Shown: positions 1 to 7,807 of the stretch, in pieces | Layout of the letters: every line of letters starts with the position of its first letter | Position numbering within the stretch: the first letter of the stretch is position 1 | From: JAODBQ01 sp038213195 | GTDB lineage: Bacteria > Actinomycetota > Acidimicrobiia > Acidimicrobiales > Ilumatobacteraceae | Assembly: GCA_038213195.1 (NCBI GenBank) | Contig: JBBQTN010000065.1 | Span: 1-23,454 of the forward strand | Reading direction: 5' to 3' | DNA length: 23,454 nucleotides | The notes under the pieces: model-generated | Databases searched by the model: none | Told to the model about the DNA's origin: nothing | What the model saw: the letters and a program-made list of their open reading frames with translations, nothing else | Made by a program: the position numbers and the translations under genes

Positions 1-3000
1 GACCGCCGTGGCGCCCGAGTTGCGCACGCAGAACCGCTCGCCGACGAGGCCGCGCAGGTAGATCTCGCCGCCCGTCGCGCCGTAGCCGATGACGTTGCCG
101 GCGATCACGTTGTGTGACGCGTCGAACGTCGCCTCCCGGTCGGGGCGCACGACGATCCGGCCGCCGGAGAGGCCCTTGCCGACGTAGTCGTTGGCATCGC
201 CTTCCAGCGTCAACGTGATCCCCTTCGGGATGAACGCCCCGAGGCTCTGGCCTGCGGATCCGCGCAGGTGGACGTCGATCGTGCCGTCCGGCAGCCCGGC
301 GCCGCCGTAGGCGCGCGTCACGGCGTTGCCGAGCATCGTGCCGACGGTGCGGTTGACGTTGCGCACGGGCAGCTCGACGGACACGTGCTCGCCGCGCTCG
401 ATCGCCGGCGCGCACAGCTCGAGCAGCCGCTGGTCGAGCGCCTCGGCGAGACCGTGGTCCTGTCGCACGGAGTTCAACAGCGTCTGCCCGTACGGGTTCT
501 TCGGCGTCGCCAGGATCGGGCCGATGTCGAGACCCTTGGCCTTCCAGTGGTCGATCGCGGCCCGCGTGTCCAGCGCCTCGACGTGGCCGATCATCTCGGC
601 CATCGTGCGGAAGCCGAGCTGGGCCATCCACTCGCGGACCTCCTCGGCGATGTACTCCATGAAGTTGACGACGAACTCCGGCTTGCCGCTGAACTTGGCG
701 CGCAGCTCCGGGTTCTGGGTGGCGACGCCGACGGGGCACGTGTCGAGGTGGCACACGCGCATCATCACGCAGCCGCTGACCACGAGCGGCGCCGTGGCGA
801 AGCCGAACTCCTCCGCGCCGAGCAGCGCGGCGATCACGACGTCGCGGCCGGTCTTCATCTGCCCGTCGGCCTGCACGACGATGCGGTCGCGCAGCCCGTT
901 GAGCAGCAACGTCTGCTGGGTCTCGGCCAGGCCGAGCTCCCACGGCGCGCCGGCGTGCTTGAGCGACGTCAGTGGCGAGGCGCCCGTGCCGCCGTCGTGA
1001 CCGGAGATCAGCACGACGTCGGCCTTGGCCTTGCTGACCCCGGCGGCGACGGTGCCGACGCCGACCTCGGCGACGAGCTTGACGTGGACGCGGGCCAGCG
1101 GGTTGGCGTTCTTGAGGTCGTGGATCAGCTGCTTGAGGTCCTCGATCGAGTAGATGTCGTGGTGCGGCGGCGGGCTGATCAGGCCGACGCCGGGCGTGCT
1201 GGAGCGGGTCTTGGCGATCCACGGGTAGACCTTGTGCCCGGGGAGCTGGCCGCCCTCGCCGGGCTTCGCACCCTGGGCCATCTTGATCTGCAGGTCGTCG
1301 GCGTTGACGAGGTACTCGCTGGTCACCCCGAACCGCCCACTGGCGACCTGCTTGATCGCGCTTCGCCGGCGCGGGTCGTAGAGCCGTTCTGCGTCCTCGC
1401 CACCCTCGCCGGTGTTGCTCTTGCCGCCGATCGAGTTCATCGCGATCGCCAGTGTCTCGTGGGCCTCCATGCTGATGCTGCCGTAGCTCATCGCCCCCGT
1501 GGAGAACCGCTTGACGATGGCGCTGACCGGCTCGACCTCGTCGAGCTGGAGGGCGGGCCGGCCCCCCTCCTTGAACCGGAACAGGCCGCGCAGCGTCGCC
1601 AGCCTCGTTGCCTGGTCGTCGACGAGCGCGGTGTACTGCTTGAAGATGTCGTAGCGCTTCGAGCGGGTCGCGTGCTGCAGCTTGAACACGGTCTCGGGGT
1701 TGAACAGGTGCACCTCGCCCTCGCGGCGCCACTGGTACTCGCCGCCGAGCTCGAGCTTGCGGTGGGCGCGCTCCTGGGGTCGCGGTGGGTGCCCTGCGGC
1801 GTGGCGGGCGGCGACCTCGGCGGCGATCTCGTCGAGACCGATCCCGCCGAGGCGGCTGACGGTGCCGGAGAAGTACTCGTCGACGAGGTCCTGCCCGAGG
1901 CCGATCGCCTCGAAGATCTGCGCGCCTGTGTAGCTGGCGACGGTGCTCACGCCCATCTTGCTCATCACCTTGAGCACGCCCTTGCCGGCCGCCTTGATGT
2001 AGTTCTTCACGGCCTTGTGGGGGTCCATGCCACCGAGGCCGTGCAGGTCGCCGGCGACCATGTCCTCGATGCTCTCGAACGCGAGGTAGGGGTTGATCGC
2101 GCCGGCGCCGTAACCGATCAGCAGCGCCATGTGGTGCACCTCTCGGGCGTCGCCGGCCTCGACGAGCAGCCCGACCTTCGTCCGCAACTTCTCGCGGATC
2201 AGGTGGTGGTGGACGGCCGCGGTGAGCAGCAGGCTGGGGATCGGCGCGTAGACCTCGTCGCTGTTGCGGTCGCTGAGCACGATGATCCGCGCCCCCTCGT
2301 CGATCGCCCTGCCGACCTCGTGGCGGATCGCGTCGAGCGCCCTGCGCAGGGCGAGCCCGCCGCCGGCCACCCGGTACAACCCGTCGACGGTCACGGTCGC
2401 GAGGTGCGCGTAGCGACCGGCGGGACCGTCGTCTTCGAGATCGCCGTCGACGTCGTTGATGTGCACGATCTTCGCCAGCTCGTCGTTGTCGATGATCGGG
2501 AACGGCAGCACGAGCTGGCGGCAGCTGTCTGGCTGCGGGTCGAGCAGGTTGCCCTCGGGACCGACGGTCGAGCCGACCGAGGTGACGACCTCTTCGCGGA
2601 TCGCGTCGAGCGGCGGGTTGGTGACCTGCGCGAACAGCTGCTGGAAGTAGTCGAACAGCAAACGCGGCCGCTCGCTGAGCACGGCGATCGGGGTGTCGGT
2701 GCCCATCGACCCGATCGCCTCCGCACCCGCCTTGGCCATCGGCGCGATGAGCATCTTCATCTCCTCGTGCGTGTACCCGAACACCTGCTGGCGGCGCAGC
2801 ACGCTGGAGTGGCTGTAGACGATGTGCTCGTGCTCGGGCAGGTCGGCGAGCTTGACGATCCCCTCGTCGAGCCAGCGCCCGTACGGCTCGGCATCGGCGA
2901 GGGTGCGCTTCAGCTCGTCGTCCTCGACGATCCGCCCCTGCGCTGTGTCGATCAGGAACATCCGCCCCGGCTGCAACCGGCCCTTGCGGACGACCTTGGC

Positions 3001-4182
3001 CTGGTCGATGTCGACGACGCCGACCTCGCTGGCCATCACCACGACCCCGTCGTCGGTGACCCAGTAGCGGCTCGGGCGCAGCCCGTTGCGGTCCAGCACA
3101 GCGCCGATCAACGTCCCGTCGGTGAACGCCACGCACGCCGGGCCGTCCCACGGCTCCATCAGCGAGGCGTGGAAGCGGTAGAAGGCGCGTTTGTCGACGT
3201 CCATCGTGACGTTGTTCTCCCACGCCTCGGGGATCATCATCATCATCGCGTGGGGCAACGGACGGCCGCCGAGGTGGAGCAGCTCGAGCACCTCGTCGAA
3301 CGACGCCGAGTCGCTGCCGCCGACGGTGCAGATCGGGAATGCCCGCTCCAGCCCGGGCAGCAGCGGGCTGGCGAGCAGCGATTCGCGCGTGCGCATCCAG
3401 TTGCGGTTGCCCTGGACCGTGTTGATCTCGCCGTTGTGGGCGATGTAGCGGTACGGATGGGCGAGAGGCCAGGAGGGGAAGGTGTTCGTGCTGAACCTGC
3501 TGTGGACCAGGGCGATCGCGGAATCGACGCGTTCGTCGACGAGCTCGGGGAAGAACAGCGCGAGCTGCGGCGTGGTCAGCATCCCCTTGTAGATCAGCGT
3601 GCGCGAGCTGAGCGACGGGAAGAACGTCTGCTGCTCGGGGTCGAGCTCGTGCTCGATCCGCTTTCGGACGATGAACACCTTGCGGTCGAGGTCGATCCCG
3701 CGCGTGCCTGCCGGATCGTCGATGAACAGCTGACGGAAGCTCGGCATCACCGCGCGGGCGCTCGCCCCGAGGCACGACGGCTCGACGGGGACCTCGCGCC
3801 AGCCGAGCAGGCGCAGCTGCTCGTCGACGACGATCGCCTCGATCGCCGCCTGGGCCTTCTCGGCGTTGAGCGGGTTCGCCGGCAGGAACGCCAGCCCCAC
3901 CGCGTACGCACCCTCGTCGGGCAACGCGAACCCGGCGGTCGCGGCGAGGAAGCGGTGCGGGACCTGGATCAGGATCCCGGCCCCGTCGCCGGTCTCGGCC
4001 TCAGCCCCGGTCGCGCCGCGGTGCTCCATGTTGCACAGCGCGCTGACGCCGAGCGTGACCAGGTCATGGCTGCGCAAACCGTGGATGTTGGCCACGAACG
4101 AAACGCCACAGGCGTCGTGTTCGAAGCGCGGGTCATAGAGCCCGGACGGCGCCGGGAGGTCCGCGTGTGACGAGGAGTGCAT
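1..4182 (-). CDS. gltB: Glutamate synthase large subunit (GOGAT alpha), 3'-truncated by window edge
   Basis: Makes glutamate from glutamine and 2-oxoglutarate in the cytoplasm, together with a small subunit (GltD) not seen here. 1394 codons are visible with no stop, so roughly the last 100 residues lie beyond the left edge. The start is ATG at 4182, preceded by a GGAAG element. The N-terminus reads through LYDPRFEHDACG, which puts the Ntn-type glutaminase nucleophile at Cys25 after a 24-residue propeptide, shorter than the 36-42 residues of well-studied homologues. Further in are the FMN-domain stretch STPGVGLISPPPHHD (about residue 1000), the 3Fe-4S motif CVMMRVCHLDTCPVG (about residue 1135) and the start of the C-terminal beta-helix domain at the cut edge. 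The gene is divergent from the DUF4190 gene. A very long ORF on the opposite strand is a codon-bias shadow. Identity is near certain. Confidence 0.97.
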   Translation of the reverse strand, partial: MHSSSHADLPAPSGLYDPRFEHDACGVSFVANIHGLRSHDLVTLGVSALCNMEHRGATGAEAETGDGAGILIQVPHRFLAATAGFALPDEGAYAVGLAFLPANPLNAEKAQAAIEAIVVDEQLRLLGWREVPVEPSCLGASARAVMPSFRQLFIDDPAGTRGIDLDRKVFIVRKRIEHELDPEQQTFFPSLSSRTLIYKGMLTTPQLALFFPELVDERVDSAIALVHSRFSTNTFPSWPLAHPYRYIAHNGEINTVQGNRNWMRTRESLLASPLLPGLERAFPICTVGGSDSASFDEVLELLHLGGRPLPHAMMMMIPEAWENNVTMDVDKRAFYRFHASLMEPWDGPACVAFTDGTLIGAVLDRNGLRPSRYWVTDDGVVVMASEVGVVDIDQAKVVRKGRLQPGRMFLIDTAQGRIVEDDELKRTLADAEPYGRWLDEGIVKLADLPEHEHIVYSHSSVLRRQQVFGYTHEEMKMLIAPMAKAGAEAIGSMGTDTPIAVLSERPRLLFDYFQQLFAQVTNPPLDAIREEVVTSVGSTVGPEGNLLDPQPDSCRQLVLPFPIIDNDELAKIVHINDVDGDLEDDGPAGRYAHLATVTVDGLYRVAGGGLALRRALDAIRHEVGRAIDEGARIIVLSDRNSDEVYAPIPSLLLTAAVHHHLIREKLRTKVGLLVEAGDAREVHHMALLIGYGAGAINPYLAFESIEDMVAGDLHGLGGMDPHKAVKNYIKAAGKGVLKVMSKMGVSTVASYTGAQIFEAIGLGQDLVDEYFSGTVSRLGGIGLDEIAAEVAARHAAGHPPRPQERAHRKLELGGEYQWRREGEVHLFNPETVFKLQHATRSKRYDIFKQYTALVDDQATRLATLRGLFRFKEGGRPALQLDEVEPVSAIVKRFSTGAMSYGSISMEAHETLAIAMNSIGGKSNTGEGGEDAERLYDPRRRSAIKQVASGRFGVTSEYLVNADDLQIKMAQGAKPGEGGQLPGHKVYPWIAKTRSSTPGVGLISPPPHHDIYSIEDLKQLIHDLKNANPLARVHVKLVAEVGVGTVAAGVSKAKADVVLISGHDGGTGASPLTSLKHAGAPWELGLAETQQTLLLNGLRDRIVVQADGQMKTGRDVVIAALLGAEEFGFATAPLVVSGCVMMRVCHLDTCPVGVATQNPELRAKFSGKPEFVVNFMEYIAEEVREWMAQLGFRTMAEMIGHVEALDTRAAIDHWKAKGLDIGPILATPKNPYGQTLLNSVRQDHGLAEALDQRLLELCAPAIERGEHVSVELPVRNVNRTVGTMLGNAVTRAYGGAGLPDGTIDVHLRGSAGQSLGAFIPKGITLTLEGDANDYVGKGLSGGRIVVRPDREATFDASHNVIAGNVIGYGATGGEIYLRGLVGERFCVRNSGATAV

Positions 4183-4274
4183 CGAGTTCTGCTTCCACGA
4201 AGTCGGGGCCCCGGATGGACCACTGGCTCGGCTGGGTGGCGCACGGGACGACGCTGGCCCGGACGGTGAACGAG

Positions 4275-4280
4275 ATGTTA
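4275..4280 (-). promoter_or_regulatory. Possible -10 element for gltB (TAACAT)
   Basis: On the minus strand TAACAT lies about 93 bases before the gltB ATG, in the gap divergent from the DUF4190 gene. I find no good -35 hexamer at 17-18 bp, so this is only a plausible promoter element. It would give a leader of about 85 nt. Confidence 0.25.
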
Positions 4281-4347
4281 CGCCAGGGCGCGCTCGTTCC
4301 GCCACCGTGATCGAGTCGACTGGAGCGCAGTCGACGCGCTCCCGGCG

Positions 4348-4366
4348 CGGACTGTCCTACAGTCCG
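4348..4366 (+). promoter_or_regulatory. Perfect 8-bp palindrome overlapping a -10 (TACAGT) just before the DUF4190 gene
   Basis: CGGACTGT-CCT-ACAGTCCG is a perfect inverted repeat with a 3-base centre. Its right arm contains TACAGT (4358-4363), a reasonable -10, ending 7 nt before the ATG at 4370. If that is the promoter, transcription starts at or next to the A of the start codon (leaderless mRNA) and the palindrome is well placed as an operator. AGTCGAC also occurs twice just upstream (4314 and 4329). No convincing -35 is visible. The palindrome is seen; the function is inferred. Confidence 0.4.
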
Positions 4367-4369
4367 AGC

Positions 4370-4768
4370 ATGTCGGATCTCCCGCCTCCCCCCGATCTGG
4401 GAGGCCGCCCGTCCCCGCCTCCACCGCCACCGCAGGTCCCGTCCCGCGGGCCGTACCCTGCGTCGGGCATGCCCCCGGCCGGTTACACGTCGTTCAACCC
4501 GTACGGCGGTGGTGGCACCACCCGCGAGCACCCTCGTGGCACGGTCATCCTCGTCCTCGGGATCATCAGCCTGCTGATCTGCAGCTTCGTCCTCGGCCCG
4601 ATCGCGTGGGTGATGGGGTCGCAGGCCAAGCGCGAGATCGACAGCGACCCGACGACGACGTACAGCAACCGCGGCAACGTCAACGCAGGGCGGATCTGCG
4701 GGATGATCGCCACCCTCCTGGCGATCGTCGAGATCGTCGTCATCATCGGTATCGCCGCTTCGAAGTGA
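4370..4768 (+). CDS. Small DUF4190-like two-TM membrane protein with proline-rich N-terminus
   Basis: 132 residues. The first ~60 are rich in Pro and Gly and look disordered and cytoplasmic. Then come a hydrophobic segment (GTVILVLGIISLLICSFVLG), the characteristic loop GPIAWVMGSQAKREID, and a second helix (AGRICGMIATLLAIVEIVVIIGIA) ending at the C-terminus. This Pro-rich tail plus helix-loop-helix is typical of DUF4190 proteins of Actinobacteria, whose function is unknown. I start at ATG 4370, not at the in-frame upstream start at 4307, because the Pro-rich domain begins there and a -10-like TACAGT sits 7 nt upstream. The gene is divergent from gltB and converges tightly on tdk (19-bp gap). 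Confidence 0.82.
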   Translation: MSDLPPPPDLGGRPSPPPPPPQVPSRGPYPASGMPPAGYTSFNPYGGGGTTREHPRGTVILVLGIISLLICSFVLGPIAWVMGSQAKREIDSDPTTTYSNRGNVNAGRICGMIATLLAIVEIVVIIGIAASK

Positions 4769-4787
4769 GCCCGGCCCGTCCGCCGGT

Positions 4788-5390
4788 TCAGACGCCGAGC
4801 ACGCCGTCGCGGTAGTGCGGGCGGCACAGCAGCTCGTAGCGCACGGAGTCGCCGAACAGCGGCTCCGAGACCAGGTCGTCGGTGTCGCCGACCACCACCG
4901 TCTCGCCCTCGTAGGTGATCTCACCGTTGAGGACTCGCGCGTTGTGGGTGGCGCGTGCGCCGCACCAGCAGCGCGCCTCGACCTGCATCGGGACCCGCTC
5001 GTCGGCGATCTCGAGCATCCGCTTCGTGCCGTCGAACAGCTCGCCGCGGAAGTCGGTGATCAGGCCGAACGCGAAGACGTCGACGCCGAGGTCGTCGACC
5101 GCCCTGGCGAGCTGGTCGCATTGGACGGCGGTGTAGAACTGCACCTCGTCGCAGACCAGGTAGTGCAGCGGCCAGTGGTCGACGGCCAGCTTGTAGAGGT
5201 CGAGGCCACCGCCCACGTCGATCGCCTCCGCGGCCACGCCGAGCCGGCTGGTGACCTGCGCTCCTTCCCGGTCGAGCATCGTCAGCAGCAGCCCGTAGAG
5301 CTCACGGCTGGCCAGGTTGTGGTGGATCTGCAGCGCCATCGTGCTCTTGCCCGAGCCCATCGTGCCGAAGCTGAAGCGCAGTGTCGCCAT
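4788..5390 (-). CDS. tdk: Thymidine kinase
   Basis: Phosphorylates thymidine to dTMP with ATP (pyrimidine salvage, cytoplasm). 200 residues, normal for type II (TK1-like) enzymes. The P-loop GTMGSGKST is at residues 9-17, and the Walker B/general-base motif DEVQF is at 81-85 with Glu82 as likely base. The lasso/zinc region shows CWCGARATHNAR and a final CRPHY. The first Cys pair is spaced CxC rather than CxxC, a form I recall from actinobacterial thymidine kinases, so it is not a defect. Start ATG 5390 lies only seven residues before the P-loop. It is the last gene of a same-strand run after the EEP gene (56-bp gap) and converges on the DUF4190 gene. Confidence 0.95.
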   Translation of the reverse strand: MATLRFSFGTMGSGKSTMALQIHHNLASRELYGLLLTMLDREGAQVTSRLGVAAEAIDVGGGLDLYKLAVDHWPLHYLVCDEVQFYTAVQCDQLARAVDDLGVDVFAFGLITDFRGELFDGTKRMLEIADERVPMQVEARCWCGARATHNARVLNGEITYEGETVVVGDTDDLVSEPLFGDSVRYELLCRPHYRDGVLGV

Positions 5391-5446
5391 GCGGCTGCGA
5401 CCCTAATCGCGGCACTCCGGAGCCGCCCGTGGAGGGGCTGGTCGGG

Positions 5447-6250
5447 TCAGTCGGGGGTGACGAGGTCGACGACGACGGCGGCGTGGTCGCTCGCCCAGAT
5501 CCCGTCGACGGGACGTTCACCGGCCAGCCGCGCCGCCACCGGGTTGCCGACCGGCTTCGGCCGAGGCCAGCCGACGAACAGGTAGTCGAGCCGGCGGTTC
5601 GGCCAAGCAGTGGCTTCCTGGTACGGGTTGTCGCTGCGCCACGTCGCGCCATCGTCGCCGCCGGCCAGCTCCCAGCAGTCGGTGAACACCATCCGCTCCA
5701 CGGGTGGGGCCGAGCGCCCGGTGAGCATCCGGATCTCGTCGCTGTCGGGCACCGCGTTGAAGTCGCCGCCGACGATCGGCGGAAGGTCGGTCGCCGGGTC
5801 GCCGCGTCGGTCGGCGACGATCTGCATCAACTGCGTCGCCTGGCGGATCCTGGTGGCGGACTGGTCGAAGCGGTACTCCAGGTGCGTGGTGAACACCGGC
5901 CACGGCCCCCACGGTGTGGTGACGCTGACGGCGAGCACGCTGCGGTGGCTCGGCCCGCCGTCGGCGGTCGGCAGCGGCCGGCTGACGATGTCGACGATCG
6001 GCCAGCGGCTGATGATCGCGTTGTGGAACCCGACCCGGCCGGAAGGCGCGGTGTCCTCGCTGAGCGCGACGTGACCGCCGACCGTCCCGGCGAGGACGTG
6101 CGCGGCGGACGTACCCTCGGCGCCCCACACCTCCTGGAGGAGGATGATGTCGGGATCAACCCCGGCGACGACGGCCGCGATCGGCGCCTGACGCGCCTGC
6201 CAGGGTCCGAACCGCCACCACAGGTTCCACGTCATCACCCGCACCGTCAC
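5447..6250 (-). CDS. Endonuclease/exonuclease/phosphatase (EEP) family protein
   Basis: 267 residues covering one complete EEP domain, the fold of DNase I, exonuclease III and inositol phosphatases. Metal and catalytic motifs appear in order: TWNLWW (Asn9), LLQE (Glu40), the FTTHLEY strand, GGDFNAVP (Asp/Asn pair) and the terminal SDH motif (His256). There is no signal peptide or membrane helix, so a cytoplasmic enzyme is likely. The substrate cannot be told from sequence: nucleic acid, phosphoinositide or other phosphodiester. The start is uncertain because GTG 6250 and ATG 6235 are both in frame and neither has a clear ribosome binding site. It begins 7 bp after the ligB stop, so the two are probably co-transcribed. 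That hints at a nucleic-acid role, but only by association. Confidence 0.88.
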   Translation of the reverse strand: MTVRVMTWNLWWRFGPWQARQAPIAAVVAGVDPDIILLQEVWGAEGTSAAHVLAGTVGGHVALSEDTAPSGRVGFHNAIISRWPIVDIVSRPLPTADGGPSHRSVLAVSVTTPWGPWPVFTTHLEYRFDQSATRIRQATQLMQIVADRRGDPATDLPPIVGGDFNAVPDSDEIRMLTGRSAPPVERMVFTDCWELAGGDDGATWRSDNPYQEATAWPNRRLDYLFVGWPRPKPVGNPVAARLAGERPVDGIWASDHAAVVVDLVTPD

Positions 6251-6257
6251 GCCGACA

Positions 6258-7745
6258 TCAGAGCAGGGCGCGCACCGTCTCGATGGTGTCGGCCTCGGCG
6301 GGTGACTTGTCGTCTCGGTAGCGCCGCACCCGCGCGAAGCGCATCGCCACCCCTCCTGGGTACCGCGTCGAGCGTTGCACGCCGTCGAGGGCGATCTCGA
6401 CGACGCGCTCGGGCCGCACGTGCACCACGTGCGCGCCGGCGGCGGCCGCCTCCCCGATCGCGAGGCGCTGCAGCTCCGCCGTCTGCCATGCCAGCATCTG
6501 GTCGGTCATCCCCTTGAACGTCTTGCCGACCATCACGAACGTGCCATCGGGCCCCCTCGCGCCGAGGTGCAGGTTGCTCAGCCAGCCCCTGCGGCGGCCG
6601 TGCCCCCACTCGGCGACGAGCACGACCAGGTCGACCGTGTGCACGGGCTTGACCTTGCGCCACGTCGCCCCGCGCCGTCCGGCCTGGTACGGCGAGTCGA
6701 GCGCCTTGACCATCACCCCCTCGTGCCCGGCGTCGAGCGCCGTCGCCGCGAACGACTCGGCCGCCTCGGCGTCGTCGGTGTCGAACGTCGGCAGCAGCAG
6801 CGTCGCCGGGACGAGCTCGGCGAGCGCCGCTTTGCGTTCGGCGAGTGGACGGTCGATCAACGATTCGCCGCCGACGGACAGCGCGTCGAAGAAGAACGGG
6901 CGCAGCGCGGTGGTCGCCGTCATCGTGTCCTGGAACTTCAGCGGGTTGCCGTCGAGGTCGAGTCCGAGCGACTCCCCGTCGACCACGAAGTCGGTGGCCG
7001 GCACGGCCAGCGCGGCGCCGACGATCTCGGGCACGCGCGCCGCGATCTCGTGCAGCGTGCGGGTGAACACGCGCACCTCGTCGCCGGCGCGGTGCACCTG
7101 GATGCGCGCCCCGTCGAGCTTCCACTCCACGCTCGCCGGGCCGGTCAGGGCGAGCGCATCGGTCACCGACGCTGCGGTCGCGGCGAGCATCGGCTGGACC
7201 CCGACCAACGGCGCAAGGCCGACGTCGAGGTCGCCGCCGGTCAGCGCGACGCGTGCGGCTGCGCCGAGGTCACCGAGCAACATCGCCGCCCTGCGGACGT
7301 CGGCGAGCGGCCGCCCGGAGCCCTTGGCGACGGCGTCGGTGAGCACGCCCGCATTCGCCCCCTGACGGAGCTCACCGATGATCACACGGTCGAGGTGGTC
7401 CTGTTCGGCCGCCGTCGCGCGTGCGAAGAGGTCGGCGAGCAGCGCGCCACGCTCGCGTTGGGAACCACCACCCTGTGTCGCGGCGAGACGCGAGAACGCC
7501 TCATCGACATCGGCGACGCTCAGCGTCGGCTGCTCCGCAGGCGCCGGGCGCCGCGCCGCGAGTGCCGCCCAGCCGACGCCGAGCCGGCCCTGGCGCGGTG
7601 AACCGACGAGCAACCCGATCGCCGGCACGATCTCGTCGGGTTCGAGCAAACGCAGCACGTCCGCGAACGCGGCGACCTTGGCGAGCCGCTTGCTCGTGGC
7701 TGTCGCAGTGCGCGAGGCGTCGACGAGCGCAGCGAGCTGTGTCAC
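6258..7745 (-). CDS. ligB: ATP-dependent DNA ligase, LigB type
   Basis: Seals nicks in DNA with ATP through a lysyl-AMP intermediate. 495 residues, close to mycobacterial LigB (about 507). The N-terminal DNA-binding domain starts MTQLAALVDASRTATATSKR and includes the conserved stretch GELRQGANAGVL. The nucleotidyltransferase motif I is EWKLDGARIQVHR with adenylated Lys209; motif IIIa/IV (FFFDAL), motif V (HEGVMVKALDSPYQAG, WRKVKP) and an OB fold ending in VRRYRDDKS follow. The start is GTG 7745, inside a 17-bp tandem repeat that duplicates the start region. LigB is generally an accessory enzyme alongside NAD-dependent LigA, and its role in vivo is unclear. It lies 62 bp downstream of zwf on the same strand. 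Confidence 0.94.
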   Translation of the reverse strand: MTQLAALVDASRTATATSKRLAKVAAFADVLRLLEPDEIVPAIGLLVGSPRQGRLGVGWAALAARRPAPAEQPTLSVADVDEAFSRLAATQGGGSQRERGALLADLFARATAAEQDHLDRVIIGELRQGANAGVLTDAVAKGSGRPLADVRRAAMLLGDLGAAARVALTGGDLDVGLAPLVGVQPMLAATAASVTDALALTGPASVEWKLDGARIQVHRAGDEVRVFTRTLHEIAARVPEIVGAALAVPATDFVVDGESLGLDLDGNPLKFQDTMTATTALRPFFFDALSVGGESLIDRPLAERKAALAELVPATLLLPTFDTDDAEAAESFAATALDAGHEGVMVKALDSPYQAGRRGATWRKVKPVHTVDLVVLVAEWGHGRRRGWLSNLHLGARGPDGTFVMVGKTFKGMTDQMLAWQTAELQRLAIGEAAAAGAHVVHVRPERVVEIALDGVQRSTRYPGGVAMRFARVRRYRDDKSPAEADTIETVRALL

Positions 7746-7790
7746 GCGAGCAGTCTTGTCACGCGGCGAGCTGTGTCACGCGGCGAGCCA
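7740..7790. repeat. 17-bp tandem repeat, three copies, spanning the ligB start
   Basis: TGTCACGCG-type units begin at 7740, 7757 and 7774, exactly 17 bp apart. On the coding (minus) strand the GTGACA start of ligB is therefore preceded by two more GTGACA copies (GTG at 7762 and 7779). The outermost copy and the ligB start share 14 identical bases. Each upstream copy opens a six-codon ORF whose TGA overlaps the next GTG as GTGA. Confidence 0.85.
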
Positions 7791-7807
7791 GGTCATGGCA
7801 CCGGTCG

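Noticed and set aside
268..4170. A 1300-codon open frame on the + strand opposite gltB
   Set aside because: It lies antisense to a gene with full GOGAT motifs; its Arg/Asp/Val/Leu-rich composition is what high-GC codon bias produces on the opposite strand.
4941..4975. Defective zinc site in thymidine kinase (CxC rather than CxxC)
   Set aside because: The CWCGARATHNAR form is, as I recall, normal for actinobacterial thymidine kinases.
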